A stretch of DNA of 64,000 nucleotides, taken from NCBI GenBank assembly GCA_015680905.1, contig CM027382.1:26013501-26077500 (forward strand), read 5' to 3'. Below the pieces are notes generated by a model that ran no database searches, was not told the origin of the DNA, and saw nothing but the letters and a program-made list of their open reading frames with translations. This document shows positions 45,415 to 56,697 of this stretch, piece after piece. The DNA is from Coptis chinensis. Its lineage: Eukaryota; Streptophyta; Magnoliopsida; Ranunculales; Ranunculaceae. The translations under genes and the position numbers were made by a program. Each line of letters begins with the position of its first letter. Position 1 is the stretch's first letter.

Positions 45415-47049
45415 TAACATTACCTCTTTTTGTGTGTTTAGATGGTGTATGGATGATGTAGATAGATGATGATCGTTGAACAAAAGAGAAGCGTATCAAA
45501 ACCTAATTATCCCTCACTAAGTAAAGGATGAGTAGGGTATCGTTCCACTTTTAAGTGTATGTTATGTGAAGAACAAGGACGGGAAAGGGGGTTTGAGGGA
45601 TTAAAACTAATGTTGTAGAGATTGTAGATTCTAATGCTAAACTAAGCTAAACTAACTAAACTATTGAGAATTTATAAGAGAGAGAATTCAAGAGATTAGA
45701 ATCCACCAATACTTTTAATCTATGACCTTCTGCTTCATGGTTGTTCTTACAAGTAGACTACAATTAGGCAATCGGCGAAAGTGCCGATGCCCTTTGGATG
45801 AAACATCGTTAACAATTAACTCTACTTAAGGTTGTTCTTATGTTTATGCTATTAATATCTTCTTTCCTTTTATGTAAGCTCGGGCAGCCATTGAATGTAT
45901 TACCAAGAGCAACATCAAAGAGTACTTCCTAATAGGGCAGCCATTCAATGAATCACCACTTAAGGCAAACACAAAGAATACTTCCCCTAGGCAGCCACTC
46001 CCTGAGCTACCCCTTCTAAGGCAACACAAAGAATACTTCCCTAACTCTAAAGAATTACACTACTAGAAGAAAAGTAAAGAACACTAGCATGATATTAATA
46101 TTGCAAAACATAAACCCTATTCTATACTTCCATCCCCTGGTGTGGGCAATGGAACTAATAACTACAAACATAAAGAACTAACCTGATTGAAGAACACCAT
46201 GAACCAGAAGAATCATTAAACCTTAAGCATTGGCTTCATCTCCTCCCTTGAAGGAGAAGATTAGCCTTCCATATAGAAGGAAGAACACGAAGAACGAGAA
46301 GAAGAAGAGTTGAAGAACATAAGACTAGAAAGACTAATTTATTAAGACTCAGCTAGTTAAAACCGATCTTTTATTATTAATCTCTCTCTGCCTCAAGTTA
46401 AGAGACAAGAATATAAGTGAATTGGTAAATTACATGAGGCACTTAGGTCCTCTATTTATAGGGGTTACAATGAGTTCTAGAAGCATTCCAAACCATCATT
46501 TGTTTCCTAATACAAATAGGTTTCTTTCAGAGTCCGACTTCGTCTTCAAAACTGAGAAGGAATTGGCTACAAGATTATTCGATTCATGCGTGACGCGCAT
46601 TATCCATGCGTCCCAGACTTAATCAATGCGTCGGGCGCCGATCTATCGTCCCGGATGCAATCAATGCGTCTGGACGCCGATCCATATCCCCCGCACGCAT
46701 AAGCCGATTTTCTCTCTTACGCTTCTATCCTTATATCCTCTTTTGCGGGCTTTGGTCCAAGCAACGAATTCTTTGGCCTTGGGCTTCCAAATAGACTTTA
46801 AAATAGGTCCAAGTCGCATATTTAATAGCTCCAATTCCTTGGCCTTCTCCATGATTGTCCACGGACCTCCCATGTGATCATTGATGCTCCGAATTGCTTC
46901 GTTTTACCCCATTTTCTCTAATATTCTACAAAACTCTCTTTTTCACCTGTAGAATCTTAAAACACAACTTATAAACACTATTAGTCCACTAAGATGGCTA
47001 AACAAGAGGCATAATCGAGGGTTAAATAGCACTTTTTGAGCACTTATCA
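45415..47049 (-). mobile_element. Solo LTR (gypsy type) inside the foldback MITE
   Basis: On the minus strand it starts TGATAAGTGCTCAAAAAGTG at 47049 and ends near 45415. It is flanked by GTAAC on both sides (45410-45414 and 47050-47054). A canonical TATAAATAG lies on the minus strand at about 46453-46460. Three related units of about 60 bases with GGCAGCCA and AAAGAATACTTCC occur at 45890-46040. The end near GGGTATCGTTCC resembles other gypsy LTR 3' ends. No interior or partner LTR is present, so it is a solo LTR. Confidence 0.75.
46453..46460 (-). promoter_or_regulatory. TATA box of the solo LTR
   Basis: The minus-strand text CTATAAATAGAGG is a textbook plant TATA box, about 600 bases from the LTR start, as expected for the U3/R boundary. 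Confidence 0.55.
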
Positions 47050-47106
47050 GTAACACTAATTGCAACTAGTAATGGGGGGGGTAAGTCTAACTAACCCAAC
47101 TTGTAA

Positions 47107-47278
47107 AGTGGTTGCTCAGAGGGCTCAGCAGGCTTACGATGGTTTGGGCCAAGATTTCGATGAACTGGAGTAGATGTATCTTCAATTGAAAGAAGAGCAT
47201 GAAAATGGGGCTCCAGGTACACCAGTGATCGACATACCTGGAGATGATAGTACTGCTCCATTTGCCAGTACTGCCGTC
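47107..47278 (+). pseudogene. PF04195-type element, fourth part
   Basis: VVAQRAQQAYDGLGQDFDEL and then LKEEHENGAPGTPVIDIPGD and DSTAPFAS continue the coiled-coil frame after the MITE. It is cut by the LTR of element III at 47279. Confidence 0.5.
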
Positions 47279-48562
47279 TGATAAGAGTCCAAAACTGTAG
47301 TTTTAACCCTTTAATAATATTACAGTTAGACAAATTATGGTTATAATAAATAAGAGTTAGTACTGTTTACGTGCTTTTATGTATTTCAGGTCTTGGAGTC
47401 AAATATGTGAAGAAATATGTCACTTTTGCAAGAGAAAGGAGGAAATGTTGGTAGCTAAGAAGTTCTATGATTAAAGCCCAAGTTTCAAGGAGAAAAAGCC
47501 TTTTTAAAGCCTAGTCAAAGCTGAAAAGTCAAAGTCAATGCGGGCAGAACTAGAGCATAAAAGTCAATAGAACTTTCGCAGGCCATATCTTTGGACTTAG
47601 ACCTTGGAATTGGGGCTATTATATGTCAAAACAACCATATTGGAAAGAGCGTTCTAATGGTCTAGACCTTGATCCAATCAGTGGAGGAAAAGAAATTGAA
47701 AAGGCTATTTCAATAATTTCTAACAGAAAAACCCTTTTTGGACTTAAGTAATTAGGTTTTGGGCTTGATTTAATGGCCCAAAACATAGCTCCAAAGCCCA
47801 TACACGAAATTGTAAACTTAGCCTTCTCCTATATAAAGATGACTAAGGCAAAACTCTAACTCTCTCTCCCTACTCACTTAGAATAAAAACCCCTTAGTTA
47901 ATTAAGCTATCTATCATTAGTTTTCTTTAGTTTTTAACCCTAGTTTCATTATGTCTTATTCTTATTTTTTCAATTATGATAGTCTAATGAATCATAGCTA
48001 AACCTCCATTAGAGGGGTTTGATTGAAGCTTTGATAAGGACTTGATGTGTTAATGTAGAATAGTTGTAATAAAATATTCCACTCTAGAAGGTAGTTAATT
48101 CAACATGAGAATGAGTTTCAATTGCCTCACATACTAATTATTAGTTGGTAGAGATTGGTATGAATAATTAGGGATTAAAAAGACCTAACCTATATGTGAA
48201 AACAGAAAGATTAGGATTGCAACAAATCTATACTAGCATATTAATAATTAATCAAGATGGAATCAAATCCCCTTAATACTTTTCTTCTCATTAAATTGCC
48301 ATAATATAGTCTAGAGTATCTTAATTAGTTATTTCCACATATTACTTTTATTAAAGTATTACTCTCATAGATATTGTAGAATTATTTAAGTTAGAGAAAT
48401 TATTACGTCTAAGCAACTAGGAGTGGAATGAATTCTGACTCCCATTATTGCATGATAATTGAGAGTAGAACTTTTATAAACAAAAAGTACAAACACATGC
48501 GTTTACTTATTCCTAGCATAATTAGTTAAGATTAGGTAAAATATTTGTTTTTATGATTATCA
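47279..48562 (+). repeat. 5' LTR of Athila element III
   Basis: It starts TGATAAGAGTCCAAAACTGT and ends TTATGATTATCA. A TATA box ATATAAAG lies at 47831. The body matches the other family LTRs with more differences and no partner copy in the window. Confidence 0.88.
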
Positions 48563-48681
48563 ATTGGCGCCGCTTCCATCTTAGTTTTGTTAGATTAGCT
48601 TCCCTTTATGTTTTCAATTCTACCAATATCCCATTTCATCCACCCACCCAATTGTTTGGTTCTAACTGTGTTTGTTTGTTT

Positions 48682-48724
<43 letters not shown>

Positions 48725-49141
48725 CAGAATTTTTTTTTCAAAATAGTACTCGGAGCGCACCTGCGCCCTCTTAACTCTATCATCTTAGCGCGCCCGCCCT
48801 ATTGTTACTAGATTTGTTTTTCGAACAGTACCTTGAGCGCCCCCGTGCCCTTGTTTACCTTATACTTGAGCACGCCCGCGCCCCTTCTGAAGAAAGCCCG
48901 ATTCATAGGTTAGTCACAGGCTCTCGTTTTGTTCAAGTTATTTTTATTATTCAGTGTTTCGAACTTCTTCAATGCACTGAGATCGCGTATCAAAGACGCT
49001 ATTCATACGCATAGCAAGGAGGCATCCAAGTACTCCTTCTTTCACTCCTCGTCTCTACTATCAGAGGAGTTTAATTCTAGTATATCAGGTTGTTGTTTGA
49101 CTACTGCTAGTGGTTTTTATTCATATTGGCCTTAGCCTTGC
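48563..49141 (+). other. Primer-binding site, T run and GC-rich leader of element III
   Basis: TGGCGCCGCTTCCATCTTAG at 48565 is the best preserved tRNA-Asp-type primer-binding site in the window. An uninterrupted T run covers 48683-48724. GAGCGCACCTGCGCCC-type blocks follow at 48752-48895. Confidence 0.75.
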
Positions 49142-50520
49142 ATGAGATTAAGGTTCGGTAAGAGTAAACCATCTAATGTTATCTATTATAAACGTCAATG
49201 CACACGCATATCTATAATATGACACACTACACCTGCATCAATGGCTGAAGAAATAGAGACTCCTCTCTCTGATTTTTACAAAGCCCTAAACAATAGCCCT
49301 AAATCATGCATCATTCTTATAGACCTAGTGGGGGATTTTTGAATTCCCCCGAATATATATAATTTGTTACCAGTTTTTCGTGGGTTAGACCACGAGAAGC
49401 CTTATCAGCATATGTGTAGGATAGAACAAGTTCTTACCACATTTCATCATCCTACCGTAAGTTCGGAACAAATTAAACTAAGGGTGTTTCCTTTCACCCT
49501 AGCCAATAAGGTGGCATCTTGGTTAACTGCCCAAATGCCTAATTCTGTGGACTCATGGGCCAAACTTGTTCAATTGTTTATGGAACAGTTTTGCCCACCA
49601 CTGAAGACAGATGAAATACTTCAAAATATTCATTTATTCTGTCAGAATCCTCATGAATTCTTTTCAGAGGCCTGGAATCGTTTCACTGATCTTCTCATCG
49701 AGTGACTACATCATAACCTTACAAAAGACACGCTTGTTCGTGCCTTTTTCAAAGGGCTTTTACATCATCATAAAGAGGTTCTTGATATAATGACTGGGGG
49801 TAGTTTCCTTAGTAAAGGAGGCTCAGAGCCTTATAGGTTTTTAGAAGATCAATCTAAGTGTAATAATAACTGGGGGGGGGGGGGGGAGGCAGTAATGACA
49901 TCCCCCGCTTTGCTAATTCTTTTTCTACAGTTAAGGCTGCCAGTATGTTTGAGGTTAAATCTAATCCCGAGCTTAGAACTCTAATCGAATCTCTCACAAA
50001 AAAGGTAGAAGCTATTTCTATTAAACATAAGCCTACTCATATCATGAATATCAACTCTCTTCCATGTAATTTATGTTACAGCCTTGAGTATACTGACTCC
50101 TATTCCTCTCGTCTATGAACAACCACCCGCACATCCGGGTAATGTTTTCTCAATAAATAGCGAACCTAACGCACCTTGGAGACAAAACCCCCACTTCGGT
50201 TGACAAAATAATCAACAAGTTACACCTCCAGGGTTTAATAATCAAAATGTTAGGCCAGCAAACAATTACAACCAAGCTCCACCAAGACAAGGACAAGGAC
50301 AAGGGAATTATAATAATTACAATAATAATAATAATAATAATAGAGGTATCGTACCGGTTAATAATAACTATCACAATCCACCCGTTAATAATCAACGTGA
50401 GATAGTTCCAGTCACACCACCATGTGGCCACTACACCTTCACAACCGGATCATTTTGAAGCCTACATGCAAGCTAACCAACATATTTTACAATCCATTAA
50501 TCATTCCATACAATAGTTAA
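49142..50520 (+). pseudogene. gag of Athila element III
   Basis: It matches the gag of I and II: LPVFRGLDHEKPYQHMCRIE, VDSWAKLVQLFMEQFCPPLK and SEAWNRFTDLLIE, then an Asn-rich tail (50270-50345). A run of 15 G lies at 49872-49886. Fossil, broken. Confidence 0.83.
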
Positions 50521-50529
50521 CCCAAGAGA

Positions 50530-51510
50530 AAGCCCAACCAAAAGGTGTGTTTCCATGTCAAGCTATACCTAATCCTAAAACGCCAAACACATCCTTTGAA
50601 GTAACCGGTAATACTAGTAATGATAATTTTAACATAGGCGAGTTAAATGCCATCACCACTCTCCGTTATGGCAAAGTGGTTGATAACGCTGTAACTATGC
50701 CTATTAATACACCACCAGTGGTCGTTGAAAATAAAAAATTATTAGATACCGATATAGAAACTGAAGATCCTACTCCTGTAGAGGTACCAATTAAACCACA
50801 ACCCAAGAGGAAAGCGGCCAAGGTTAAAACTCCTATTGATCTATATGCTAAATATAGAGAGAAACCACCATTTCCCCAGATACTAGTCATGTTAAACAAG
50901 GATATAAATTTGACGAGATTAGAGAAGTTTTTAAAAATCTAACGATAAACCTACCTTTTCTTGAAGCTATTAAAAAATTACCACAACATGCTAAGTTTCT
51001 AAAGAGTTGTGCACTATTTGGCGGAAAACAAACTTTCCAAAAGACACCTTTTTAACTGAACAGTTTCCAACTCTATCTGAACATAATGAAATCGTTAAGT
51101 ATAAGGACCCTGGTCGTCCTACTGTACAATACACCTTAGGGGATACTCACACGACGACTACACTATTAGACCTGGGGGTGAGTGTTAACTTACTCCCTTA
51201 TTATCTATATAAACAAATAGGTCTACAAAAGATGCAACCAACTAAAATGACGTTGCAATTAGCTGATCGTTCTATTAACTATCCTAAGGGTGTGGTTGAA
51301 AACGTGCTGGTTAAAGTTTAAGATTTTTACTACCCAACCGACTTCGTTATCCTCGACACAGAAGTCGCTAACGACCCTGTTCCTATCTTCTTAGGGCGTC
51401 CTTTCTTGGCAACTGCCGACACGCTCATAAACTGTTGCGATGGTTCAATGTCCATGTCCTTTAGCCATCTTTCTGTTAAGGTAATTGTTTTCAAAATGAT
51501 GCAATAATTA
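50530..51510 (+). pseudogene. Linker and aspartic protease of Athila element III
   Basis: PVEVPIKPQPKRKAAKVKTP leads to LDLGVSVNLLPYYLYKQIGL, LADRSINYPKGVVENVLVKV and FLATADTLINC-like text, the protease fold of the family. Fossil, broken. Confidence 0.78.
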
Positions 51511-52390
51511 CTCGATATGACTATCGATGGAGAAGTTAGCATGATCGAGAGCTTAGCTCAAGATTATTTCAACAACACGTTTCCTGATAATCAGATGCAC
51601 CAATTCCTTTCCTTTAGAAGTTCCGACTTTGACGCTTTCGTCCCCACACTAGTAGATACCCCTCTTATGGACGAAGACAAAGATCACAATTTCGACTCCT
51701 TGGACGAGATTGATGACTTTCTCAAAGATGCAGATGAATAACATAATTATGTGGATGCGACCAAGCTAGATGAGGAATTCAACGAGTTTCTAAGAGCTTG
51801 TGATGATCCCCCCTCTCCAGAACTACCTAGCGCACCACACGACCATCACCCACCTGAGCTAATTCCTCATAAAATCCAATCACTTACCACCGCCTCGATT
51901 CTCCTCCCTCCACCTTTTCAAAGGAACCCTGAGTGTACACTTAACCTTTTTGCTTCTCCTGTGCTTCATGACTTCCTAAACCCATCTGGTAAGGACATAA
52001 TGCCCAAAAAAGTGGCACTTGACATCTTTATTTTTAGATGTGTGATAATACCAACCCATGCCACCAATGAGTTTTGTGCTAAACTTACATTCTCATTTTT
52101 TCTATTCCTTCCTTCTAAAACTTATCCATATTCCACATATCTTCCACAATCATCCATATTTTCACTATCATTCACTTGGCTACCCTTTCGTTGGAGAAAA
52201 AAGAAAACATTGCATGCTAAGTTAGGTTCTAGATCCTTCAGTATTCACTTTCATTCCGCTACGCCACGTCATAGGAAATCTTGGTGCCTAATTCTATTTT
52301 GGTTTGTAGTCTGTGTAAATTATTTATGGACAGACCCGCAACTCTTTAGATTGTTGATATATAGAAAACTGCATGTGAATACAACATGTT
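51511..52390 (+). pseudogene. Post-protease stretch and segment X of Athila element III
   Basis: An acidic stretch (MDEDKDHNFDSLDEIDDFLK) is followed by segment X: PPPFQRNPECTLNLFASPVL, HDFLNPSGKD, LDIFIFR, NEFCAKLTFSFF, SKTYPYSTYLPQSSIFSLSF and the basic KKKTLHAKLGSRSF, ending near KSWCLILFWF. It is the most diverged of the three copies, yet the motif order is kept. Confidence 0.65.
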
Positions 52391-53250
52391 TTAGTCTAGT
52401 AAGTCTCGGGAATCTAACTTTAAAAGACCCACGTTTTAAAACAAATTTTCTAAACCCTATTTTCAAAAATTTGTTTGGGGGTAGGGTGTTTGGTATTTCC
52501 ATTCTTAATCAATCAACTTCCAATTCTTATCCCTTCCTCATCTCGTGGCAAGTTCGTTGCTTGTATTATTGTTGTTTTAGGAAATTTCCCTATTTTTAGT
52601 AGTATAATTTTTTTATTTCCAGTTGTTGAGTTAAGTAGTTAATTTTGGATTATGTATTTGGTTGTTATTTGAATTTCAAGTTAGTTTAAATTTTTGTCCG
52701 AGCATGCTATCTATTTTTCATGAATCCCACAATCCCGACTTGTTTGGGGGTGGTATTATTTGTTTAGCATTGTATTTTACCCTATCCACCTATATTTGGA
52801 ATTTAATATTGCAAGGTTTTGAGAATATGGTTTGTGTGAACATGTTACTAATATGGTGTTAACTACTATTGGTTTGTGCAACCTCAAGGATTAGAAATTT
52901 GGATGGTAGCTACTCTTAATTGTTGAGATGGCCAAAAGTTTTCAAATTAAGCTGTCAAGTTTAATATTAAGGTGGACTGGGGGAGATAAAAGAACTTGAA
53001 TATTTTGTACTTAGAACTTATAAGTTCTTACTACTATAAGTGCTTGCTACACCTTGTACCTACATAGATTAATTGTGATGTATTAGTTGGGGTGTTCACG
53101 TGTGGTGTCAGGAGTTGCTACCAAATGCGTAGTTAAAACCTTTTGTATATTGAAGGATTTAACTAAAGCATCACATTTTGTGTTCCTATTAGGAAACTCA
53201 TGATCTATAGGGGAAGTTTAAATCTTATTAGCCTAAGGGATAAGGCGGAA
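52390..53250 (+). other. 3' non-coding sequence of element III
   Basis: No gene. Conserved TCGGGAATCTAACTTTAAAA at 52407, and polypurine-like TTTGTTTGGGGGTAGGG at 52470 and TTGTTTGGGGGTGG at 52739. Similarity to elements I and II fades after about 52850. Confidence 0.6.
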
Positions 53251-54307
53251 AAAAAATAAATAAAAAGAATCGGCCGTTCAAGTAATAAAAAATTATAGAG
53301 AAAAATGAGAGTAAAAGAGGCATATATATGTGGTATATATCCATCCATATTGAATTGCAGATACATCAATGATAGAATCATTTTTTATTAGAAAAAATAT
53401 AAATATAGGTCCTCTAATATATGAAATGCAAGAAAATAGAAAAGAAATCAAACAAGGGAGACAGATGACTAAGGATTCGAGCCCATAACACACAGTTTCA
53501 TAAAATCCGTACGATTTTCCCAATCTAAATCAAGCAGGCTTTACATGAAGAAGATTTTGCTCAGCATGTTCTATTCTATATGGGTAGGAGAAGAACCCGA
53601 CTCGGTAGTCATACAAATTGGTTGATGATTTTGAAGAACTGGAATCTGAAGAAGAGTCAACCGAGGATAGTGGTAGTCGTTCACGAAAAGCCAAACTTTT
53701 AATCATTTTTAATGATAACTAAGTTATAAAGTCGGTTGTTGAATTGGACTCCTTATGGACATTACCTTGCGTATCAATTCCCAAACCAATCTTTTGCAAC
53801 ACCTTATCAATTCCGAAACCAATCTTTTGTAACACCTTCTCAGTCAATGCGTCAAAATATTGTCATGCAACCATTTGGTAAGTTTACAGTTACTTCGAAA
53901 CAAAAAACAAAGTTAATATATAGTGTCTGACCACCACATCAAGACATAAATAGTACTACCTACTACGACAAATGTAATTTTGATGTCTAAAAATTATAGA
54001 TTAATTTTATGAACAACACCACCAAAAGCATAACTGAACAAGTAGAAGACGAGTCAATAAGCACAAGTGAATAACTAACATGTTGGTTACCAACATACTA
54101 ATCTCAAGAATACCAAACACACAAAAAATATGACCAGTTAGCATTGGAATGGTACATATCAAATCCAGTTCAACCCCCGATCCTATTTTCTGAATAATAA
54201 GAAATAATAAATGGCTTCAGATGCATAAGTAGACAACATGCAATGATTGATTAAGTGTAGTCAGAGTAAGTAAAGAACAAAATTTACCTATAATTCCAGA
54301 AAAGTAT
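53250..54307. other. Unassigned low-complexity stretch
   Basis: AT-rich, with only short frames. A direct repeat around CAATCTTTTGCAACACC and CAATCTTTTGTAACACC lies at 53788-53840. I recognise no gene or element here; it may be original chromosome sequence between the element III and element V insertions. Confidence 0.4.
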
Positions 54308-54555
54308 TACAAGAGATCAGTTATTGCCTGTTCAATTTTAGAGAACTTCATAAAAGAGTCCTCAGGAATCGACCAATCAAAGTAGTAAAGATTCTCCATC
54401 ATCCATGCCTCTTAGGCAGCACACTGTTACCCATTTGGAGTCCCCAACTAAGAGCAATTTGTGTAGGAGTCTTCAACAATTTCTCTGACACCATACTTAA
54501 TCTTAGATGCTTACACACAATACTCTTTACCTATGCGGAACTAGGGGAACCTAAT
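54308..54555 (-). pseudogene. Aldo-keto reductase (AKR4-like) pseudogene fragment
   Basis: Plant AKR4 enzymes are NADPH-dependent reductases of aldehydes and ketones. On the minus strand, LGSP, then [20 protein letters not shown] followed by MGNSVLPK, matches the C-terminal part of the barrel, where the family has QVALRWGLQMGHSVLPKS. After a frameshift near 54415 it continues ENLYYFDWSIPEDSFMKFSK and IEQA, and ends in a stop at 54308-54310. In-frame stops occur after LGSPSSA and after KRHG. Only about the last 80 residues remain. The fragment lies against the truncated LTR of element V at 54587. It is the only host-gene trace I recognise. Confidence 0.75.
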
Positions 54556-54586
54556 GGTTAATATCCCTGCAAAGTGAAGGAGATCT

Positions 54587-54906
54587 GAGCCCAAAGATCC
54601 AGTCTTCGGAAGTTCTACTGACTTTTGTGTGCTATATCTGCCCGCATTGACTTTGACTTTTCAGCTTTGACCGGGCTTTTTAAAGGCTTTTTCTCCTTGA
54701 ATCTTGGCCTTTAATCACATAATTTCTTAGCAACCAACCATTGCTCCTTTATCTCACCAAAGTGGCGCATTTCTGCACATAATCAACTTCAAAGGCTGAA
54801 ATACATAAAAACACGTAATCAGCATTAACTTTTATTTATTACTCGCATAATTGGTCTAAAAGTATTATTATTAAGGGGTTAAAACTACAGTTTTGGGCTC
54901 TTCTCA
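54587..54906 (-). repeat. Partial 3' LTR of Athila element V
   Basis: On the minus strand it begins TGAGAAGAGCCCAAAACTGT at 54906, directly after GTTTGGGGGTGGTT. It matches the first 320 bases of the family LTR and stops near 54587, where unrelated sequence begins. Confidence 0.85.
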
Positions 54907-56697
54907 AACCACCCCCAAACAGTATTTTGTTTGTCCTCAACCAAATATGAGAAATTAGCATAAGTGACCAAAAATGGAGTTCTAACTAATCTCGTTTCGC
55001 CAAGTGCGATTGCATTGACCATATACAACAAGACCTTAAACCACTAGGAATTCCCTAGTGGACGAGTTATAGCCTCGTGAGAGTTTTCCAGTGAAGGTAC
55101 TCACAAACTTCATCTATACTACAATGACTAAGAAATAAAACTATTGTTTCCTTATTTATGCCTCAATTATCTATACATCTCACTAGCATTGAATACAGAT
55201 TAATCAAGTCGAAACCTAAGCTAATTTATGCATAATAATCAATCATCTACGAATAAACATATATACAATAAGTAATACTATGAAATGCACTAGCGTGTCC
55301 TGTTTACTGAAAAACTCGAATAAGCGTCCTTAAGTAGGTCCTCATATAAATGTCAAGACAAAAACCACTCTGATTTTTCCGCTCAAGTTTCGCTACTCCA
55401 TTGTGTAATGGGCACACTTTACCTTACAATCTTAACGACACACAAGGAAGCCGGAGTCGATCAAACACATCTGCCACTTACTATCACACTAATCTATTCC
55501 TAATTGAGCTAGAGGTCTTTATTAGGTGTTGCGAAGATTAGGAGATGGTTTAAGAAGGAAGGAAATGGATATTCAAAAAGGACAAGTCTGAGATAATAGA
55601 GTCTACTAAAGAAAACCTTGTTCTTTACTTTTGCTTCTACACTCTGTTTCCATCTTTAGCCATATATTTTTTTCTTTGGCTTTTGACTCATTTGATTCTT
55701 TTTTTGGAGTTCTAACTCTTTATTTTCTTTTATTTATTTTTATTTGTATGGAAACTTTCTTTTCTTATTTGAAGCGACTAACAAATTCTTGATTTCAAAG
55801 TTCTTTCTCTTTTCTATTATTCATCTCTATTCTCAAATTCATTCAAACAATGGGTAGGTTGATTTTTTTTATTATTTTGTTTGTTTTGTAATAGGGTAAA
55901 GGATTTGTGGTTTATGAAATGCTAAAGAAAGGCTCAGAGGGGCGACTAGCGGAAAATAATTCATAGGTTTGAATTTCTTGCTATATCGATCCAACGAGGG
56001 CCTAAATTCTCGCTTAGGATATGATATAGTGATCAAGCAAGTGGACGTGTGATTTCTCTATTTGGACTTTACTTCTCCCTTGTGTCATTTCTCAAATGTT
56101 TCACTCATATAAGGCTTTAGGCTATATTCCCACAGGATTTGTAGAATAAGTACTCTAGCCTAGATTTTAGAAACTTACTGCCAACAATCATAGATACTCA
56201 TGTAACATATTTATAGATAGATGCAAGGATTATTACCTACATATTAACCCAAGTTTCTAAAAACTATTCTAATGTAAAAGCTACTTGAGACTTCTAGATT
56301 ATTGAGAGCATAGAGAAAGAAAACAATACCAATATTCCTAAGTGTATAGCATAAACTTTTTATATTTATAATTTTTGAATTTTTTAACTAGAAAACAATT
56401 GCATATTATACATATCTATATCCTAAAAGATGCCTTAATTACACGTGTTTCTATGCCCCCCCTCCAAACAAGAATCATGCTTTGTCTTCAAAGTATTTAA
56501 ATAATAGGGTAGAGAAATACCATGGAAACGTGTGAAATTCTGGAACATCTACAAAACAAGGTTAAAACATACTAATATAGAAAATAAAAACTGACGCAAC
56601 TCGATATGAGTTCCACCCGTTATGGGGTTAATAAGAAATAAATTGCTTAAGATATAAGCAGACACTAACTAAAATAAAAACTAACCTTAACTCCCAT
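54907..56697 (-). other. Polypurine tract and 3' non-coding module 3 of element V
   Basis: No gene. On the minus strand TTGAGGACAAACAAAATACT-type text and GTTTGGGGGTGGTT adjoin the LTR. A second version with a G-run lies at 56454-56493. The module corresponds to 40316-42161 of element II and 15852-17468 of element I. Confidence 0.7.

Larger units (their letters stand above)
45221..47097. mobile_element. Mutator-like foldback MITE carrying a solo LTR
   Basis: The outer arms GGTTAGTTAGACTTACCCCC (45222) and GGGGGTAAGTCTAACTAACC (ending 47096) are inverted. The inverted repeat continues through ATTACTAGTTGCAATTAGTG and on to the GTTTTCAAAAATATTAGTGA stem at 45272-45409. The flanks are a perfect 9-base duplication AACTTGTAA (45212-45220 and 47098-47106), the length made by Mutator-like transposases. 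Without the solo LTR inside, the element is about 240 bases and almost wholly palindromic. No coding capacity. Confidence 0.85.
27750..47278 (+). mobile_element. Dismembered element with 'putative gypsy type transposon' ORF
   Basis: Coding parts at 28680-29687, 43285-43748, 44739-45211 and 47107-47278 follow one another in the same orientation once the insertions are set aside. The first holds a domain like PF04195 (putative gypsy type transposon): LRAGMRLPFTKLTFDFLNI and APCQFVGNTWRLLRVF. Later parts form a coiled coil (KLEKVKDELANVRDVQVAEK, SSSIAELEEKVASVTEYAK). Upstream, 27750-28560 looks like an LTR or leader: it contains CTGCCTACGTATC and a TATA-like TTATATAGG. I treat it as a fossil LTR-type element without recognisable RT. 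Its right end is not in view because element III cuts it. Element type is inference. Confidence 0.6.
47279..53250 (+). mobile_element. Athila element III (Ty3/gypsy fossil, right end not found)
   Basis: A 5' LTR (47279-48562), the primer-binding site TGGCGCCGCTTCCA (48565), a GC-rich leader with a 42-base T run, gag, protease and segment X are followed by conserved 3' non-coding sequence to at least 52.85 kb. I see no 3' LTR in this orientation; the right limit is a guess. This is a more diverged member than I and II. Broken in many places. Confidence 0.8.

Noticed and set aside
48553-48811. Frames with long Phe runs
   Set aside because: They are translations of a 42-base T homopolymer in the element III leader, not a protein.
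53293-53523. Minus-strand hydrophobic frame, possibly organelle-derived
   Set aside because: It has an organelle-like AT-rich feel, but I could not match it to any specific plastid or mitochondrial gene, so I make no claim.
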